A DNA stretch of 64,000 nt from Mycolicibacterium sp. CBMA 226 (GCF_009729075.1 NZ_VTGY01000035.1:62001-126000); one strand, 5' to 3'; shown: positions 15,723-25,092, numbered from the stretch's first letter. Notes: generated from the sequence alone by a model not told the origin. Numbers and translations are program-made.

Positions 15723-17135
15723 ATGACTTCTCCTTTCAATCCCGACAACACCCCCAGCGTCGGTGAACTGGCGCTCGAAGATCGCGCGGCACTGCGCCGC
15801 GTTGCCGGTCTGTCGACCGAACTCGCCGACATCTCCGAAGTCGAATACCGCCAGCTGCGCCTCGAACGCGTCGTGCTGGTCGGGGTGTGGACCGACGGGA
15901 CCTCCGCCGACGCCGACAACAGCCTCGCCGAGCTCGCCGCCCTCGCCGAGACCGCGGGCTCCGAAGTGCTCGAAGGCCTGATCCAGCGTCGTGACAAGCC
16001 GGACGCCTCGACCTACATCGGCTCCGGCAAGGCCCAGGAGCTGCGTGAGATCGTGCTCGCCACCGGCGCCGACACCGTCATCTGCGACGGTGAACTGAGC
16101 CCGGCGCAGCTGAACTCGCTGGAAAAAGTGGTGAAGGTCAAGGTCATCGACCGTACGGCGCTGATCCTCGACATCTTCGCGCAGCACGCCACCAGCCGCG
16201 AAGGCAAGGCGCAGGTGTCGCTGGCCCAGATGGAGTACATGCTGCCCCGACTGCGCGGTTGGGGTGAGTCGATGTCCCGGCAGGCCGGTGGACGCGCCGG
16301 TGGTGCCGGCGGCGGTGTGGGTACCCGTGGTCCGGGTGAAACCAAGATCGAGACCGACCGGCGACGGATCCGCGAGCGGATGGCCAAGCTGCGCCGTGAG
16401 ATCAAGGACATGAAGAAGATTCGCGACACCCAGCGGCACAGCCGCCGGGCCAGCGACACCCCCTCGGTGGCGATCGTCGGCTACACCAACGCCGGCAAGT
16501 CCAGCCTGCTCAACGCCCTCACCGGCGCTGGGGTGCTGGTGCAGAACGCCCTGTTCGCCACCCTCGAACCCACCACGCGTCGCGGTCAGTTGGACGACGG
16601 CCGGCCGTTCACCCTGACCGACACTGTGGGGTTCGTCCGGCATCTGCCGACCCAGCTGGTCGAGGCGTTCCGCTCCACGCTGGAGGAGGTCGTGGACGCC
16701 GACCTGCTGGTCCACGTCGTCGACGGCTCCGATGCGGATCCGCTGGCGCAGATCAACGCGGTGCGCAAGGTCGTCGGTGAGGTGATCGCCGAGTACGACA
16801 TCGCGGCACCGCGAGAGTTGTTGGTGGTCAACAAGATCGATGCCGCGGGCGACCTGGCGCTGGCCCACCTGCGGCGCGCGTTGCCGGACGCGGTGTTCGT
16901 CTCGGCCCACACCGGTGCGGGTCTGGACCGGCTGCGGCTGCGCATGTGCGAACTGGTCGAGGCGACCGACGCCGCCGTCGACGTGACCATCCCTTATGAC
17001 CGGGGCGACCTCGTGGCCCGGGTGCACGCCGAAGGCCGCGTCGAGGCGACCGAGCACACCGCCGACGGCACCCGAATCAAGGGCTGGGTGCCGATGGCGC
17101 TCGCCGCCAGCCTCGGCGAGTTCGTCACCGCCTGA
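15723..17135 (+). CDS. hflX: GTPase HflX
   Basis: HflX is a ribosome-associated GTPase that splits stalled or 100S ribosomes. This 470-residue protein has the N-terminal HflX domain, then a Gly-rich linker (residues about 189-206). The G domain has G1 GYTNAGKS (253-260), G3 DTVGF (300-304) and G4 NKID. Its N-terminal 40 residues precede the conserved region, as in other actinobacteria. The start ATG lies 27 bases after dapF. It ends one base from the convergent PE-PPE gene, leaving no room for a separate terminator. Confidence 0.95.
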   Translation: MTSPFNPDNTPSVGELALEDRAALRRVAGLSTELADISEVEYRQLRLERVVLVGVWTDGTSADADNSLAELAALAETAGSEVLEGLIQRRDKPDASTYIGSGKAQELREIVLATGADTVICDGELSPAQLNSLEKVVKVKVIDRTALILDIFAQHATSREGKAQVSLAQMEYMLPRLRGWGESMSRQAGGRAGGAGGGVGTRGPGETKIETDRRRIRERMAKLRREIKDMKKIRDTQRHSRRASDTPSVAIVGYTNAGKSSLLNALTGAGVLVQNALFATLEPTTRRGQLDDGRPFTLTDTVGFVRHLPTQLVEAFRSTLEEVVDADLLVHVVDGSDADPLAQINAVRKVVGEVIAEYDIAAPRELLVVNKIDAAGDLALAHLRRALPDAVFVSAHTGAGLDRLRLRMCELVEATDAAVDVTIPYDRGDLVARVHAEGRVEATEHTADGTRIKGWVPMALAASLGEFVTA

Positions 17136-17136
17136 G

Positions 17137-18717
17137 TCAGGCGGCCGCCTTGGCCGGATTGTCGGCCTTCTCGGCAGCCGGCTTCTCGGGCGTGGCTGTC
17201 TTTGCCGGCTTGTCCGTCTTCGGCTTCTTGACCTTGTCGGTGGCCTTGTCGTTCGCTTTGTCATCGGCGCCGGTCTGACCGTCCTTCGCCGGGCCTTGCT
17301 TCGTCGTCGGGTCGGTGCCCGGCTTCGGGTCCTGCTTGGGGTCGGTCGCCTTGGTGTCCGGCGTCTTCGTGTCGGTGCCGGTGACGTCCGGGGTCTTGGT
17401 GTCGACGTTCTTGGTGTCGGTCCCCTTGGGATCGGGGGTACCGGTCGTCGACTTCGGCGTCGTGACGGGTGCGAGCTTGCTGTCACCGGTCGGGGTGGCG
17501 GACACCGCCTTCGGCGCGCTCGACACGTTGCGGGCCGCCGCCACCGTCGGGGTCGGGACCGGGGTGGTCGCGGCGATCGGCAGCTGCACCTTGCCACCGG
17601 TGATGTCGCTGATCGCGGCCTTGACGCCCTCGCCGGCGGCGTTGATCAGGTCAACCGTCAGCGTGATCGGGTTGAGCAGCGGGATCAACCGGAACGGTGC
17701 CGGGACGCCGGGGCTCAGGCTGCGGTCGTAGCCGGTGTCGATGAGGACGCGCAGCACGGGAGAGACCAGGTCGACCAGCGGCTGGATGATGAAGCTGGTG
17801 TGGGTGAAGCCGCCGAACTCCAGGAACGGCCGCACCAGGGGCAGGGTCTTGGTCGGGATGGTGATGTAGGTGGTGTCGCCGTACACGGTCTGGTTCTTCG
17901 GGTCGGTCAGGGCGGTGTTCAGCTCTGCCGGGGTGTATTCGAGGTCGGGAATCTCGCCGGCGGAGCTGTTCGCGTTGGGCGCCAGGTAGGTGCCGTGGGT
18001 GTACCAGAAACCGGCGATGGCGTTGAGGTCGGCGAGCAGATTGATCGGGTACAGCGGGAAGTCGGAGACGCCGTCGTACTGGAACGCGATGTCGGTGGTC
18101 TTGATGCCGGTGTTGGTGGGCGCCGGCAGGCCGAACGTGGCGTCCAGGATCGGTACCGTGCCCAGGAAGGCGAGGCGCTCGAACAGTCCGCCGTTGGGCC
18201 GGTTGGTGTTGCCGATCATCACGAAGGACAACGCGGCCTTCTGGGCGGCGGTCAGGCCGGACAAGGTGGACTTCTCGCGGCTCACGATGTTGCCGCCCTG
18301 CGAGTAGCCGAAGACGATGACGGGATTGGACGTCGTCGCCGTCGGGAGCGCAGCCTGGAGCGCGGCATCGAGGTTGGCGATGCCCTCACCGGTCGATACG
18401 TTCCACTTGGCGCCCGACAGACCGCCCCAGCCGGCGAACGGGAACGGCCAGAACTGGGCGGGATAGTTGATGCCTTGCAGCGTGCAGGTCGGCTGGGTGC
18501 ACAACGGGTTGAACGGCGCGATGTAGTAGTTGTCCGCGTTCTCGCGGTATCCCGCCACGATGTTGGCGTTCGGCGTGCCGGTACCCGGGACGATCAGCGC
18601 GGTCGCGGCGAGCGTGAACGCGGCCGTCACCATCGACACCACGCCCAGCAAGACGGTGCTCAGCACCGTCAGCATCACGGCCACGGCTGCGGGGATCGTG
18701 CGTCCGAATGTGCGCAT
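17137..18717 (-). CDS. exported PE-PPE-domain alpha/beta hydrolase
   Basis: This is a 526-residue protein with an N-terminal signal or anchor helix (residues about 8-43). The PE-PPE serine-hydrolase domain follows (about 45-330) with nucleophile motif GYSQGG at Ser139. A low-complexity tail rich in Lys, Asp, Thr and Pro (about 385-526) closes it, with repeats such as TDTKTPD. Proteins with this domain are mycobacterial esterases or lipases of the cell envelope. No PE or PPE domain precedes it, so type VII export is not implied. It is divergent from the DEAD-box helicase across a 412-base gap. Confidence 0.85.
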   Translation of the reverse strand: MRTFGRTIPAAVAVMLTVLSTVLLGVVSMVTAAFTLAATALIVPGTGTPNANIVAGYRENADNYYIAPFNPLCTQPTCTLQGINYPAQFWPFPFAGWGGLSGAKWNVSTGEGIANLDAALQAALPTATTSNPVIVFGYSQGGNIVSREKSTLSGLTAAQKAALSFVMIGNTNRPNGGLFERLAFLGTVPILDATFGLPAPTNTGIKTTDIAFQYDGVSDFPLYPINLLADLNAIAGFWYTHGTYLAPNANSSAGEIPDLEYTPAELNTALTDPKNQTVYGDTTYITIPTKTLPLVRPFLEFGGFTHTSFIIQPLVDLVSPVLRVLIDTGYDRSLSPGVPAPFRLIPLLNPITLTVDLINAAGEGVKAAISDITGGKVQLPIAATTPVPTPTVAAARNVSSAPKAVSATPTGDSKLAPVTTPKSTTGTPDPKGTDTKNVDTKTPDVTGTDTKTPDTKATDPKQDPKPGTDPTTKQGPAKDGQTGADDKANDKATDKVKKPKTDKPAKTATPEKPAAEKADNPAKAAA

Positions 18718-19129
18718 CGCCTCGCCCCCTTTCGACGTCGCCGATCCCGGTCATCGGCACCCGTTTCGCATCGTCGCACTGAGACGGGACGGGTACCCGG
18801 TGTTTGCCGAAAATTTGTCGAGCGTGTCGATTTTCCGGTGCGGCCGTACCGGGTGACCGTGGGTGAAATCACACCCTTGCGATACCGCTTGCGGGGCAAG
18901 GTCTTTCGCTGCCCGGGTGCCCGGACCGGTCGCGGACGGTAACGGGCCGCGGTGTTCGGCACTAAGCTTTGACCAATATCGGCTGCGCACCTTCGCAGGC
19001 CACGTCTGCCGATCACGTCGTGGAAATCGGCTGAGAGCCGTCAGTTCCCTCTGCACCAGCATTTCTCGCGGCGACCGATACTGCCGCCGGCATTGTCGAC
19101 CCACCGTGCCGGAAAGGCTGTGTCCCTTC
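18718..19129. other. long gene-free gap between PE-PPE hydrolase and helicase
   Basis: This 412-base divergent intergenic region has no credible reading frame. It must hold both promoters. Much of it may be a long 5' leader of the helicase mRNA, as is frequent for DEAD-box helicase genes. I see short GC-rich inverted repeats around 18890-18910 (CTTGC...GCAAG) but no confident -35/-10 pair and no recognisable riboswitch. Confidence 0.4.
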
Positions 19130-20449
19130 ATGTCCGCAGAACAATCATCGTCATTCGCCGAGCTCGGCGTCCCTGAGGCGCTCGTCGCCTCGCTCGCCGG
19201 CCGCGGCATCGCCGCGCCGTTCCCGATCCAGATCAGCACCCTGCCCGACACCCTCGCGGGCCGGGACGTGCTCGGCCGCGGCCGCACGGGCAGCGGCAAG
19301 ACGCTGGCCTTCTCCATTCCGCTGGTGGCCCGGTTGGCCGGCGCCGCACGACGTCCGTCGCGTCCCACCGGTCTGGTGCTGGCCCCGACCCGTGAGCTGG
19401 CGACCCAGATCGCGGCGACCGTCGAACCGCTGGCCACGGCCGTGGGGCTGAAGGTGACCACCATCTTCGGTGGCGTATCGCAGAACCGCCAGGTTGACGC
19501 GCTGCGCGGTGGCGTCGACATCGTCATCGCCTGCCCGGGCCGCCTCGAAGACCTGATGAAGCAGAAGCTCGTCAGCCTGGACGCCGTCCAGGTCACTGTG
19601 CTGGACGAGGCGGACCACATGGCCGACCTCGGCTTCCTGCCGGGCGTCACCCGCATCTTGGCGGCCACCCCGGCCGGCGGGCAGCGCATGTTGTTCTCCG
19701 CGACGCTCGACAACGGCGTCGACAAGCTCGTGCGCCGGTTCCTGTCCAACCCCATCACGCACTCGGTCGACGAGATCGACGCACCGCCGCCGGCCATGAC
19801 CCACCACGTGTTCCACGTCTCCGGCGCTGCCGAGAAGAACGCCCTGGTGCAGCGGCTGGCATCGGGCACCGGCCGGCGCATCCTGTTCATGCGCACCAAA
19901 CACCAGGCCCGCAAGCTGGCGCGCCAGCTCACCGAGGCCGGCGTGCCGTCGGTCGACCTGCACGGAAACCTGTCGCAGCCGGCGCGTGACCGCAACCTCG
20001 CGGCGTTCAGCACGGGGGAGGCGCGGGTGCTCGTCGCCACCGACATCGCCGCTCGCGGTGTGCACGTCGACGAGGTCGAGCTCGTGGTCCATGTCGACCC
20101 GCCGGCCGAGCACAAGGCGTACCTGCACCGCTCGGGACGTACGGCCCGCGCCGGCAGCGCCGGCGACGTCGTCACCGTCGTGCTGCCGGAACAGCGCAAG
20201 GACGCTCAGCAGCTGCTGCGCAAGGCCGGCATCACGGCCCGGCCGCAGGAAGTCGTCGCCGATTCGGCGCCGGTGCAGGCGCTGGTCGGCGAGATCGCGC
20301 CGTACCGCGCGCCGGCCCCCAAGGAGGCCCCCGCGCCTCGCGGTGGCAATCGTCCGGCCAAGACGGCAACTGCGGGTCAGGCGGCGCAGCGCCGTCGCCG
20401 GCGTTCCAGTGGTGGCTTGCAGGCACCCGGACGCACCCAGTCGCGGTAG
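19130..20449 (+). CDS. DEAD-box ATP-dependent RNA helicase (RhlE-like)
   Basis: This is a 439-residue RNA helicase. The Q-motif region FPIQISTLPD is near residues 31-40 and motif I GRTGSGKT at 51-58. Motif Ia (APTREL), DEAD (159-162), SAT (190-192) and motif VI HRSGRTARAG are intact. The C-terminal 50 residues are basic and low-complexity (Ala/Pro/Arg/Lys), typical of RNA-binding tails in this family. The ATG at 19130 begins the family N-terminus. Upstream in-frame sequence is not conserved. A long gap upstream suggests leader-based control. A role in cold adaptation or ribosome assembly is a family inference. Confidence 0.92.
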   Translation: MSAEQSSSFAELGVPEALVASLAGRGIAAPFPIQISTLPDTLAGRDVLGRGRTGSGKTLAFSIPLVARLAGAARRPSRPTGLVLAPTRELATQIAATVEPLATAVGLKVTTIFGGVSQNRQVDALRGGVDIVIACPGRLEDLMKQKLVSLDAVQVTVLDEADHMADLGFLPGVTRILAATPAGGQRMLFSATLDNGVDKLVRRFLSNPITHSVDEIDAPPPAMTHHVFHVSGAAEKNALVQRLASGTGRRILFMRTKHQARKLARQLTEAGVPSVDLHGNLSQPARDRNLAAFSTGEARVLVATDIAARGVHVDEVELVVHVDPPAEHKAYLHRSGRTARAGSAGDVVTVVLPEQRKDAQQLLRKAGITARPQEVVADSAPVQALVGEIAPYRAPAPKEAPAPRGGNRPAKTATAGQAAQRRRRRSSGGLQAPGRTQSR

Positions 20450-20582
20450 CCGTACGACGATCAAGCGGCGAGGCACGAGCCGCGCCGTGGGGTGCCTCCG
20501 GCTTGCGAGTGCGGCCATCGAGCCCAGTCCCCGCCTGGCGGCGCGCCGGGTGTGGGCCCACTCACAACCAACCGTCCGGTTG

Positions 20583-20607
20583 GGATAAGTTGTTGCCAAA
20601 CTTATCC
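20583..20607. promoter_or_regulatory. perfect 9-9 inverted repeat, operator candidate
   Basis: GGATAAGTT and AACTTATCC form a perfect inverted repeat around a seven-base spacer (GTTGCCA). It ends seven bases before the GGAGG ribosome-binding site of the acyl-CoA dehydrogenase. No T-tract follows, and it lies before a gene, so an operator for a dimeric regulator is likelier than a terminator. Confidence 0.6.
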
Positions 20608-20624
20608 AGTACCGGAGGTCTCGC

Positions 20625-21782
20625 ATGGGTGTCATCAAGTACGACCGCACGTTGTTCGAACCCGAGCATGAGCTGTTCCGGGAGTCGTACCGCGCGTTTC
20701 TCGACCGGTACGCCGAGCCCTACCGCGAGGAGTGGGAGAAGGCCAAGATCGTCGACCGTGAGGTCTGGCGTGAGGCTGGTAAGCAGGGCTTTCTCGGCAT
20801 GGCGGTGCCCGAGGAGTACGGCGGCGGCGGTAACCCGGACTTCCGCTACAACGTCATCGTCAGCGAGGAGACGGCGGCGGGACGGCACAGCGGCCTGGGC
20901 TTCACGCTGCAGAACGACATCATCGCGCCGTATCTGCTGGAGCTGACCAACGAGGAGCAGAAGCAGCGCTGGCTGCCGGGGTTCTGCAGCGGCGAACTGA
21001 TCTGTGCCATCGCGATGACCGAACCGGGCACCGGCAGCGACCTGCAGGGCATCAAGACCCGTGCCGTCAAGGACGGCGATCACTACGTGCTCAACGGCTC
21101 GAAGACGTTCATCACCAACGGTATTCACGCCGACCTCGTGATCGTCGTCGCGCAGACCGATCCGGACAAGGGTGCGCAGGGCTTCAGCCTGCTGGTGGTC
21201 GAGCGCGGCATGGCGGGCTTCGAACGCGGTCGTCATCTCGACAAGATCGGCCTCGACGCGCAGGACACCGCGGAATTGTCGTTCACGGACGTCCGAGTTC
21301 CGGCGGCGAATCTCCTCGGGGTCGAGGGCATGGGATTCGTCTATCTGATGCAGAACCTGCCCCAGGAGCGCATTTCCATCGCCGTGATGGCTGCCGCTGC
21401 GATGGAGGCCGTACTGGAATCGACATTGCAATACGCCAAGGAGCGTAAAGCGTTCGGCAAGCCGATCGGCAGCTTCCAGAACAGCCGATTCGTGTTGGCC
21501 GAACTCGCGACAGAGGCGACCGCGGTGCGAATCATGGTCGACGAGTTCATTCGCCTGCATCTCGACCGAAAGCTGACAATCGACCAGGCCGCGATGGCGA
21601 AATGGTATTCGACAGAGGCGCAGGTCCGCCTGGTCGACCGGTGTCTGCAGCTGCACGGCGGCTACGGCTATATGCGTGAATATCCCATTGCGCGGGCATT
21701 CCTGGACTCGCGGATCCAGACGATCTACGGCGGCACCACCGAGATCATGAAGGAGATCATCGGCCGCGGATTGGGCGTTTAA
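20625..21782 (+). CDS. fadE20: acyl-CoA dehydrogenase
   Basis: This 385-residue flavoenzyme catalyses alpha,beta-dehydrogenation of an acyl-CoA. It has the N-terminal helical domain, the FAD-binding middle region with AIAMTEPGTGSDL (about residues 125-138), and a C-terminal four-helix domain with QLHGGYGYMREYPI and IYGGTTEI. The glutamate of the last motif is in the position of the catalytic base in long-chain and isovaleryl-type members. GGAGG at 20614-20618 supports the ATG. The gene symbol is given by position near hflX in M. tuberculosis. A strong inverted repeat lies in its leader. The chain-length preference is unknown. Confidence 0.9.
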   Translation: MGVIKYDRTLFEPEHELFRESYRAFLDRYAEPYREEWEKAKIVDREVWREAGKQGFLGMAVPEEYGGGGNPDFRYNVIVSEETAAGRHSGLGFTLQNDIIAPYLLELTNEEQKQRWLPGFCSGELICAIAMTEPGTGSDLQGIKTRAVKDGDHYVLNGSKTFITNGIHADLVIVVAQTDPDKGAQGFSLLVVERGMAGFERGRHLDKIGLDAQDTAELSFTDVRVPAANLLGVEGMGFVYLMQNLPQERISIAVMAAAAMEAVLESTLQYAKERKAFGKPIGSFQNSRFVLAELATEATAVRIMVDEFIRLHLDRKLTIDQAAMAKWYSTEAQVRLVDRCLQLHGGYGYMREYPIARAFLDSRIQTIYGGTTEIMKEIIGRGLGV

Positions 21783-21956
21783 CTAATTGCCGCGTCGAAT
21801 TGATTCGCATATCGCGCCGCGACACACGGGCCGGTAAGCGGCCGATATCCCGCACGATGAGCATGAACTGAAGCAAAGTTGACAGAATCTCTCAATCAAG
21901 AGAGTTTGTCTGACGGAATTTGTGTCCGGAGTTTTGCCGACCGCGGGAGGAATTCG

Positions 21957-24155
21957 ATGACCGGGCTGCGAACCCGTGGCGGATGGGCAGGTATCGGTGC
22001 CCTTTCTGTCGCGGTGGCATTGCTCATGGCTCCGACGGCGATCGCGACACCAGAGAGCGACGCCGACGCGGCGATATCCCATACGTGGGATGCCGCGGGC
22101 GGCGACACGGGTCAGCTGGGTGCCAAGGATGGCGACGTCTACCAGGTCGGCGCGGGTTATGCGCAGAACTTCGCGGGCGGAAAGATCTATTACACCGAGG
22201 GCACCGGCGCGCATCTGATCTACGGCGCAATTCTCGACAAGTATCAGGCCCTGGGCGGCGCTGCCGACAGCGATCTCGGCTTCCCGACCATCGATGAGGG
22301 CGCCGGGAAGGCCACCGACAGCCGCAACAGCACGTTCAGCGCAGCGGACAAGCCCGTCATCTTCTGGACGCCGGATAACGGCGCGTGGGTTGTCCGCGGT
22401 GCGATCAACGCTGCCTGGGACAAGCTCGGCGGATCGGCCGGCACCCTCGGCGTGCCCACCGGCGACGAGACCTGGAAGGGCGACGTCGTCTCGCAGGCCT
22501 TCACCGGCGGTGAAGTGAGCTGGAATGCCAAGACCAAGGCGTTCACCACCACGCCCGCCGACCTGGCGGGCCAGCTGACCGGAATCGACGTGCCGGGCGA
22601 TGCGACAACAGCCATCGCCGCGGCACGGCGGGCCGCCGGCGGGCCGCAGGGCCCCCTCGGCGACGAGCAGGGCGCCCAGTACAAGGTCGGCGACGGCGTG
22701 GCGCAGAACTTCGCCGGCGGCACCATCTTCTATTCGCCGGCCACCGGTGCCCATGCGGTCACCGGTGACGTGCTGGCCAAGTACCGCGCGGCCGGTGGGC
22801 CCCAGGGTGATCTCGGATTCCCGGCAAGCAACGAGACCGACGGCGGCATTTCGCCGAACAGCCGGATCGCCACCTTCGCCGCGGCGGACAACCCGGCGAT
22901 CTTCTGGACGCCCGAACACGGCGCGTTCGTCGTCCGCGGCGCGATGAACGCCGCCTGGGACAAGCTGGGTGGCGCCACCGGGAAGCTCGGCGCGCCGACC
23001 GCCGACCAAACGGTCAACGGCGACGACGTCAGCCAGAAGTTCACCGGCGGTTCAATCTCGTGGAACAAGTCCAGCCGGGCTTTCAGCACCGAGCCGGCAG
23101 AGCTGGCGTCGCAGTTGAGTGGCCTGCAGGTGCCCAGCGTCGATCTGCCGGGCGGCGCCTCGCAGTCCGAGGACTCGGGCAAGTGGTACCAGTTCCACTG
23201 GTGGTGGCTGCTGGCGATCGTCCCGCTGTTGCTGGTGGTGGTCGGCATCGTGATCGCGGCTCTGCTGCGGCGCCGGCGGCATGCCGGCCACGACGCCGTC
23301 GATGACAACGACGACTACGACTACGACGATCACGATCACGATCACGGTGAATACGGCGAGGGCGACTACGACGAGCCGCAGTACGCCCCGGCCGGCGAGG
23401 GTGAGCACCCCGAGGAATTCGCGGGCGAAGACCAGCATTTCGACGTTCCCCACGGCGGGCCGGCGTTCCAGAGCAACCCGGATGTCATCGACACCGCGCC
23501 GACGGTGTACCCCGATTTCACAGCCGACCACCCTGCGGGCGAGTCGCATGACGGTGGTGAGCCCGAAGCCCATGCCGAAGCCGAAACCGACGCTGAGCCC
23601 GTCGATGCCGCCGAGCCCTTCGAGCCCGAACCACAGGCGAGCGACGACGCGAACGTCGATGAGCCGACGACGTCGGTGCAGCTTCCGGACGCTCTGCGTC
23701 GGGGCGGCGCGGCTGCGGGCTTGACCGCGGCGGGGCTGGCGGGCTTTGCGGGACTGCGGCCTCGCAAGGCAGACGACCACGACGCAGACGAGCAGGCACC
23801 CGAGCCGACGGCGCAGGCCACCGAGGCCGAGCCGACCGAGTTGCCGGCGGAGGAATCGAAGGCCGAGGCTCCTGCGGCCGAAACTCCTGCGGCGGAAACT
23901 CCTGCCGTCGAGACCGCAGCGGCAGGTCCGGCCAGCGGGCGGCACCATGCCCTTGGTGCGGAAGAGCCCGAGACCGCGCAGATGTCGTTCCGGGTGGCGA
24001 CCGGCGCCGAACCGCCCGAAGGCTATGACATCAAGGCCAACACCAAGTCGGGCCTGTACTGGGTGCCGGGGGCTGCCGGATATGACGACGCCCCCGTCGA
24101 AATCTGGTTTGCCAGTGAGGAATTCGCGGTCACCAACGGTTTCGTCCGCGGCTGA
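21957..24155 (+). CDS. LGFP-repeat membrane protein with C-terminal sunset-type domain
   Basis: This 732-residue protein starts with a signal peptide (about residues 1-33). Several LGFP repeats follow (about 50-390: LGFPTIDE, LGVPTGDE, LGFPASNE, LGAPTADQ), a wall-associated repeat of actinobacteria. A membrane helix is at about 414-437, followed by RRRRH as stop-transfer. A long acidic Asp/Glu/Pro-rich region rich in His-Asp pairs comes next, and a final block (about 690-732, YDIKANTKSGLYWVPG...) resembles the sunset domain. LGFP repeats would be outside and the acidic tail inside. The ATG at 21957 follows GGGAGG. It probably links membrane and cell wall. Confidence 0.85.
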   Translation: MTGLRTRGGWAGIGALSVAVALLMAPTAIATPESDADAAISHTWDAAGGDTGQLGAKDGDVYQVGAGYAQNFAGGKIYYTEGTGAHLIYGAILDKYQALGGAADSDLGFPTIDEGAGKATDSRNSTFSAADKPVIFWTPDNGAWVVRGAINAAWDKLGGSAGTLGVPTGDETWKGDVVSQAFTGGEVSWNAKTKAFTTTPADLAGQLTGIDVPGDATTAIAAARRAAGGPQGPLGDEQGAQYKVGDGVAQNFAGGTIFYSPATGAHAVTGDVLAKYRAAGGPQGDLGFPASNETDGGISPNSRIATFAAADNPAIFWTPEHGAFVVRGAMNAAWDKLGGATGKLGAPTADQTVNGDDVSQKFTGGSISWNKSSRAFSTEPAELASQLSGLQVPSVDLPGGASQSEDSGKWYQFHWWWLLAIVPLLLVVVGIVIAALLRRRRHAGHDAVDDNDDYDYDDHDHDHGEYGEGDYDEPQYAPAGEGEHPEEFAGEDQHFDVPHGGPAFQSNPDVIDTAPTVYPDFTADHPAGESHDGGEPEAHAEAETDAEPVDAAEPFEPEPQASDDANVDEPTTSVQLPDALRRGGAAAGLTAAGLAGFAGLRPRKADDHDADEQAPEPTAQATEAEPTELPAEESKAEAPAAETPAAETPAVETAAAGPASGRHHALGAEEPETAQMSFRVATGAEPPEGYDIKANTKSGLYWVPGAAGYDDAPVEIWFASEEFAVTNGFVRG

Positions 24156-24168
24156 CCCTACCAACGGC

Positions 24169-24202
24169 TGAGCCCCGCTGCGAGCGACGGCAGCGGGGCT
24201 CA
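24169..24202. terminator. bidirectional terminator between LGFP protein and lexA
   Basis: TGAGCCCCGCTGC pairs over 13 bases with GCAGCGGGGCTCA around an eight-base loop. It lies 14 bases past one stop and 20 past the convergent lexA stop, so it can serve both. Confidence 0.75.
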
Positions 24203-24222
24203 CCTATTGAATCCGGCAGGCG

Positions 24223-24933
24223 TCAGATCTTGCGAATGACGGTCACGACCTTGCCGAGGATGACCGCGTCGTTGCCCGGGATCGGGTCGAAGGCCGGGTT
24301 GTGCGGCATCAGCCACACCTGGCCCTTGGTGCGCTTGAAGGTCTTCACGGTGGCCTCGCCGTCGATCATCGCCGCGACGATGTCGCCGTTGTCGGCCACA
24401 TTCTGCTGGCGCACGACGACCCAGTCGCCGTCGCAGATCGCGGCGTCGATCATCGATTCACCGACCACCTTCAGCAGGAACAACGAGCCCTCGCCCACCA
24501 GTTCGCGGGGGAGCGGGAAGACGTCTTCGACCGCTTCCTCGGCGAGGATCGGGCCGCCCGCGGCGATCCGGCCGAGCACCGGCACGAAGGTCGGTTCGGG
24601 CAGGGCGTCCGAACCCGCGACATCCGTGGTGATGGTGGCGCCGGTCGCGTCGTCCGCGCCCCGGACATCAACGGCGCGCGGCCGGTTCGGGTCGCGTCGC
24701 AGATAGCCCTTCTTCTCCAGCGTGCGCAGTTGGTGGGCCACCGACGAGGTGGAGGTCAGGCCGACGGCGTCGCCGATCTCGCGGATGCTGGGCGGGTAAC
24801 CGCGCGTGGTCACCGAGGTGCGAATGACGTCGAGGATGGTCCGCTGGCGTTCGGTGAGGCTGCTGGACCGTCCGCCCGACGGGGCGCCGGGGGTGCGATC
24901 GGTGCCGTCCGGGGTATCGGTGCTGTCGCTCAT
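24223..24933 (-). CDS. lexA: SOS repressor LexA
   Basis: LexA represses the SOS regulon and cleaves itself when RecA filaments form. The protein has 236 residues. The winged helix-turn-helix is at about 27-85 (PPSIREIGDAVGLTSTSSVAHQLRTLE). The scissile Ala125-Gly126 lies in AAGG, and the catalytic pair is Ser160 (VGESM) and Lys197 (VKTFK). The ATG at 24933 is chosen because TAGATT (minus strand) ends seven bases before it, a leaderless layout, and conserved sequence begins inside. An SOS box at 24966-24981 overlaps the expected -35, so it is autoregulated. It is divergent from chiZ. Confidence 0.97.
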   Translation of the reverse strand: MSDSTDTPDGTDRTPGAPSGGRSSSLTERQRTILDVIRTSVTTRGYPPSIREIGDAVGLTSTSSVAHQLRTLEKKGYLRRDPNRPRAVDVRGADDATGATITTDVAGSDALPEPTFVPVLGRIAAGGPILAEEAVEDVFPLPRELVGEGSLFLLKVVGESMIDAAICDGDWVVVRQQNVADNGDIVAAMIDGEATVKTFKRTKGQVWLMPHNPAFDPIPGNDAVILGKVVTVIRKI

Positions 24934-24940
24934 AGGGACG

Positions 24941-24946
24941 AATCTA
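24941..24946 (-). promoter_or_regulatory. -10 element of lexA (TAGATT)
   Basis: On the minus strand TAGATT ends seven bases before the lexA ATG. The SOS box lies 19 bases further upstream, over the -35 position. Confidence 0.55.
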
Positions 24947-24965
24947 GCCCAGTGCGCACGATTCA

Positions 24966-24981
24966 TCAAACATGTGTTCGA
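24966..24981 (-). promoter_or_regulatory. SOS box (LexA operator) of lexA
   Basis: On the minus strand the site reads TCGAACACATGTTTGA, which matches TCGAAC-N4-GTTCGA at 11 of 12 positions. It lies 33 bases before the lexA start and overlaps the promoter. Confidence 0.85.
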
Positions 24982-25059
24982 GATCGGATGTCTCGGCGTG
25001 TCGTGCGCGGGATCTGGTCGTGACGTGGCGAAAGCGCGCGCGAGGTCGCGCAACGGAAC

Positions 25060-25082
25060 TTGTCGGTGGGTGGTCGTATCGT
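25060..25082 (+). promoter_or_regulatory. PafBC-type DNA-damage promoter of chiZ
   Basis: TTGTCGGTG, eight bases, then TATCGT (25077-25082). This is a full match to the RecA-NDp consensus tTGTCRgtg-N8-TAnnnT. It points toward chiZ and would start transcription about 95 bases before its ATG. Confidence 0.8.
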
Positions 25083-25092
25083 TCGCAACAGT

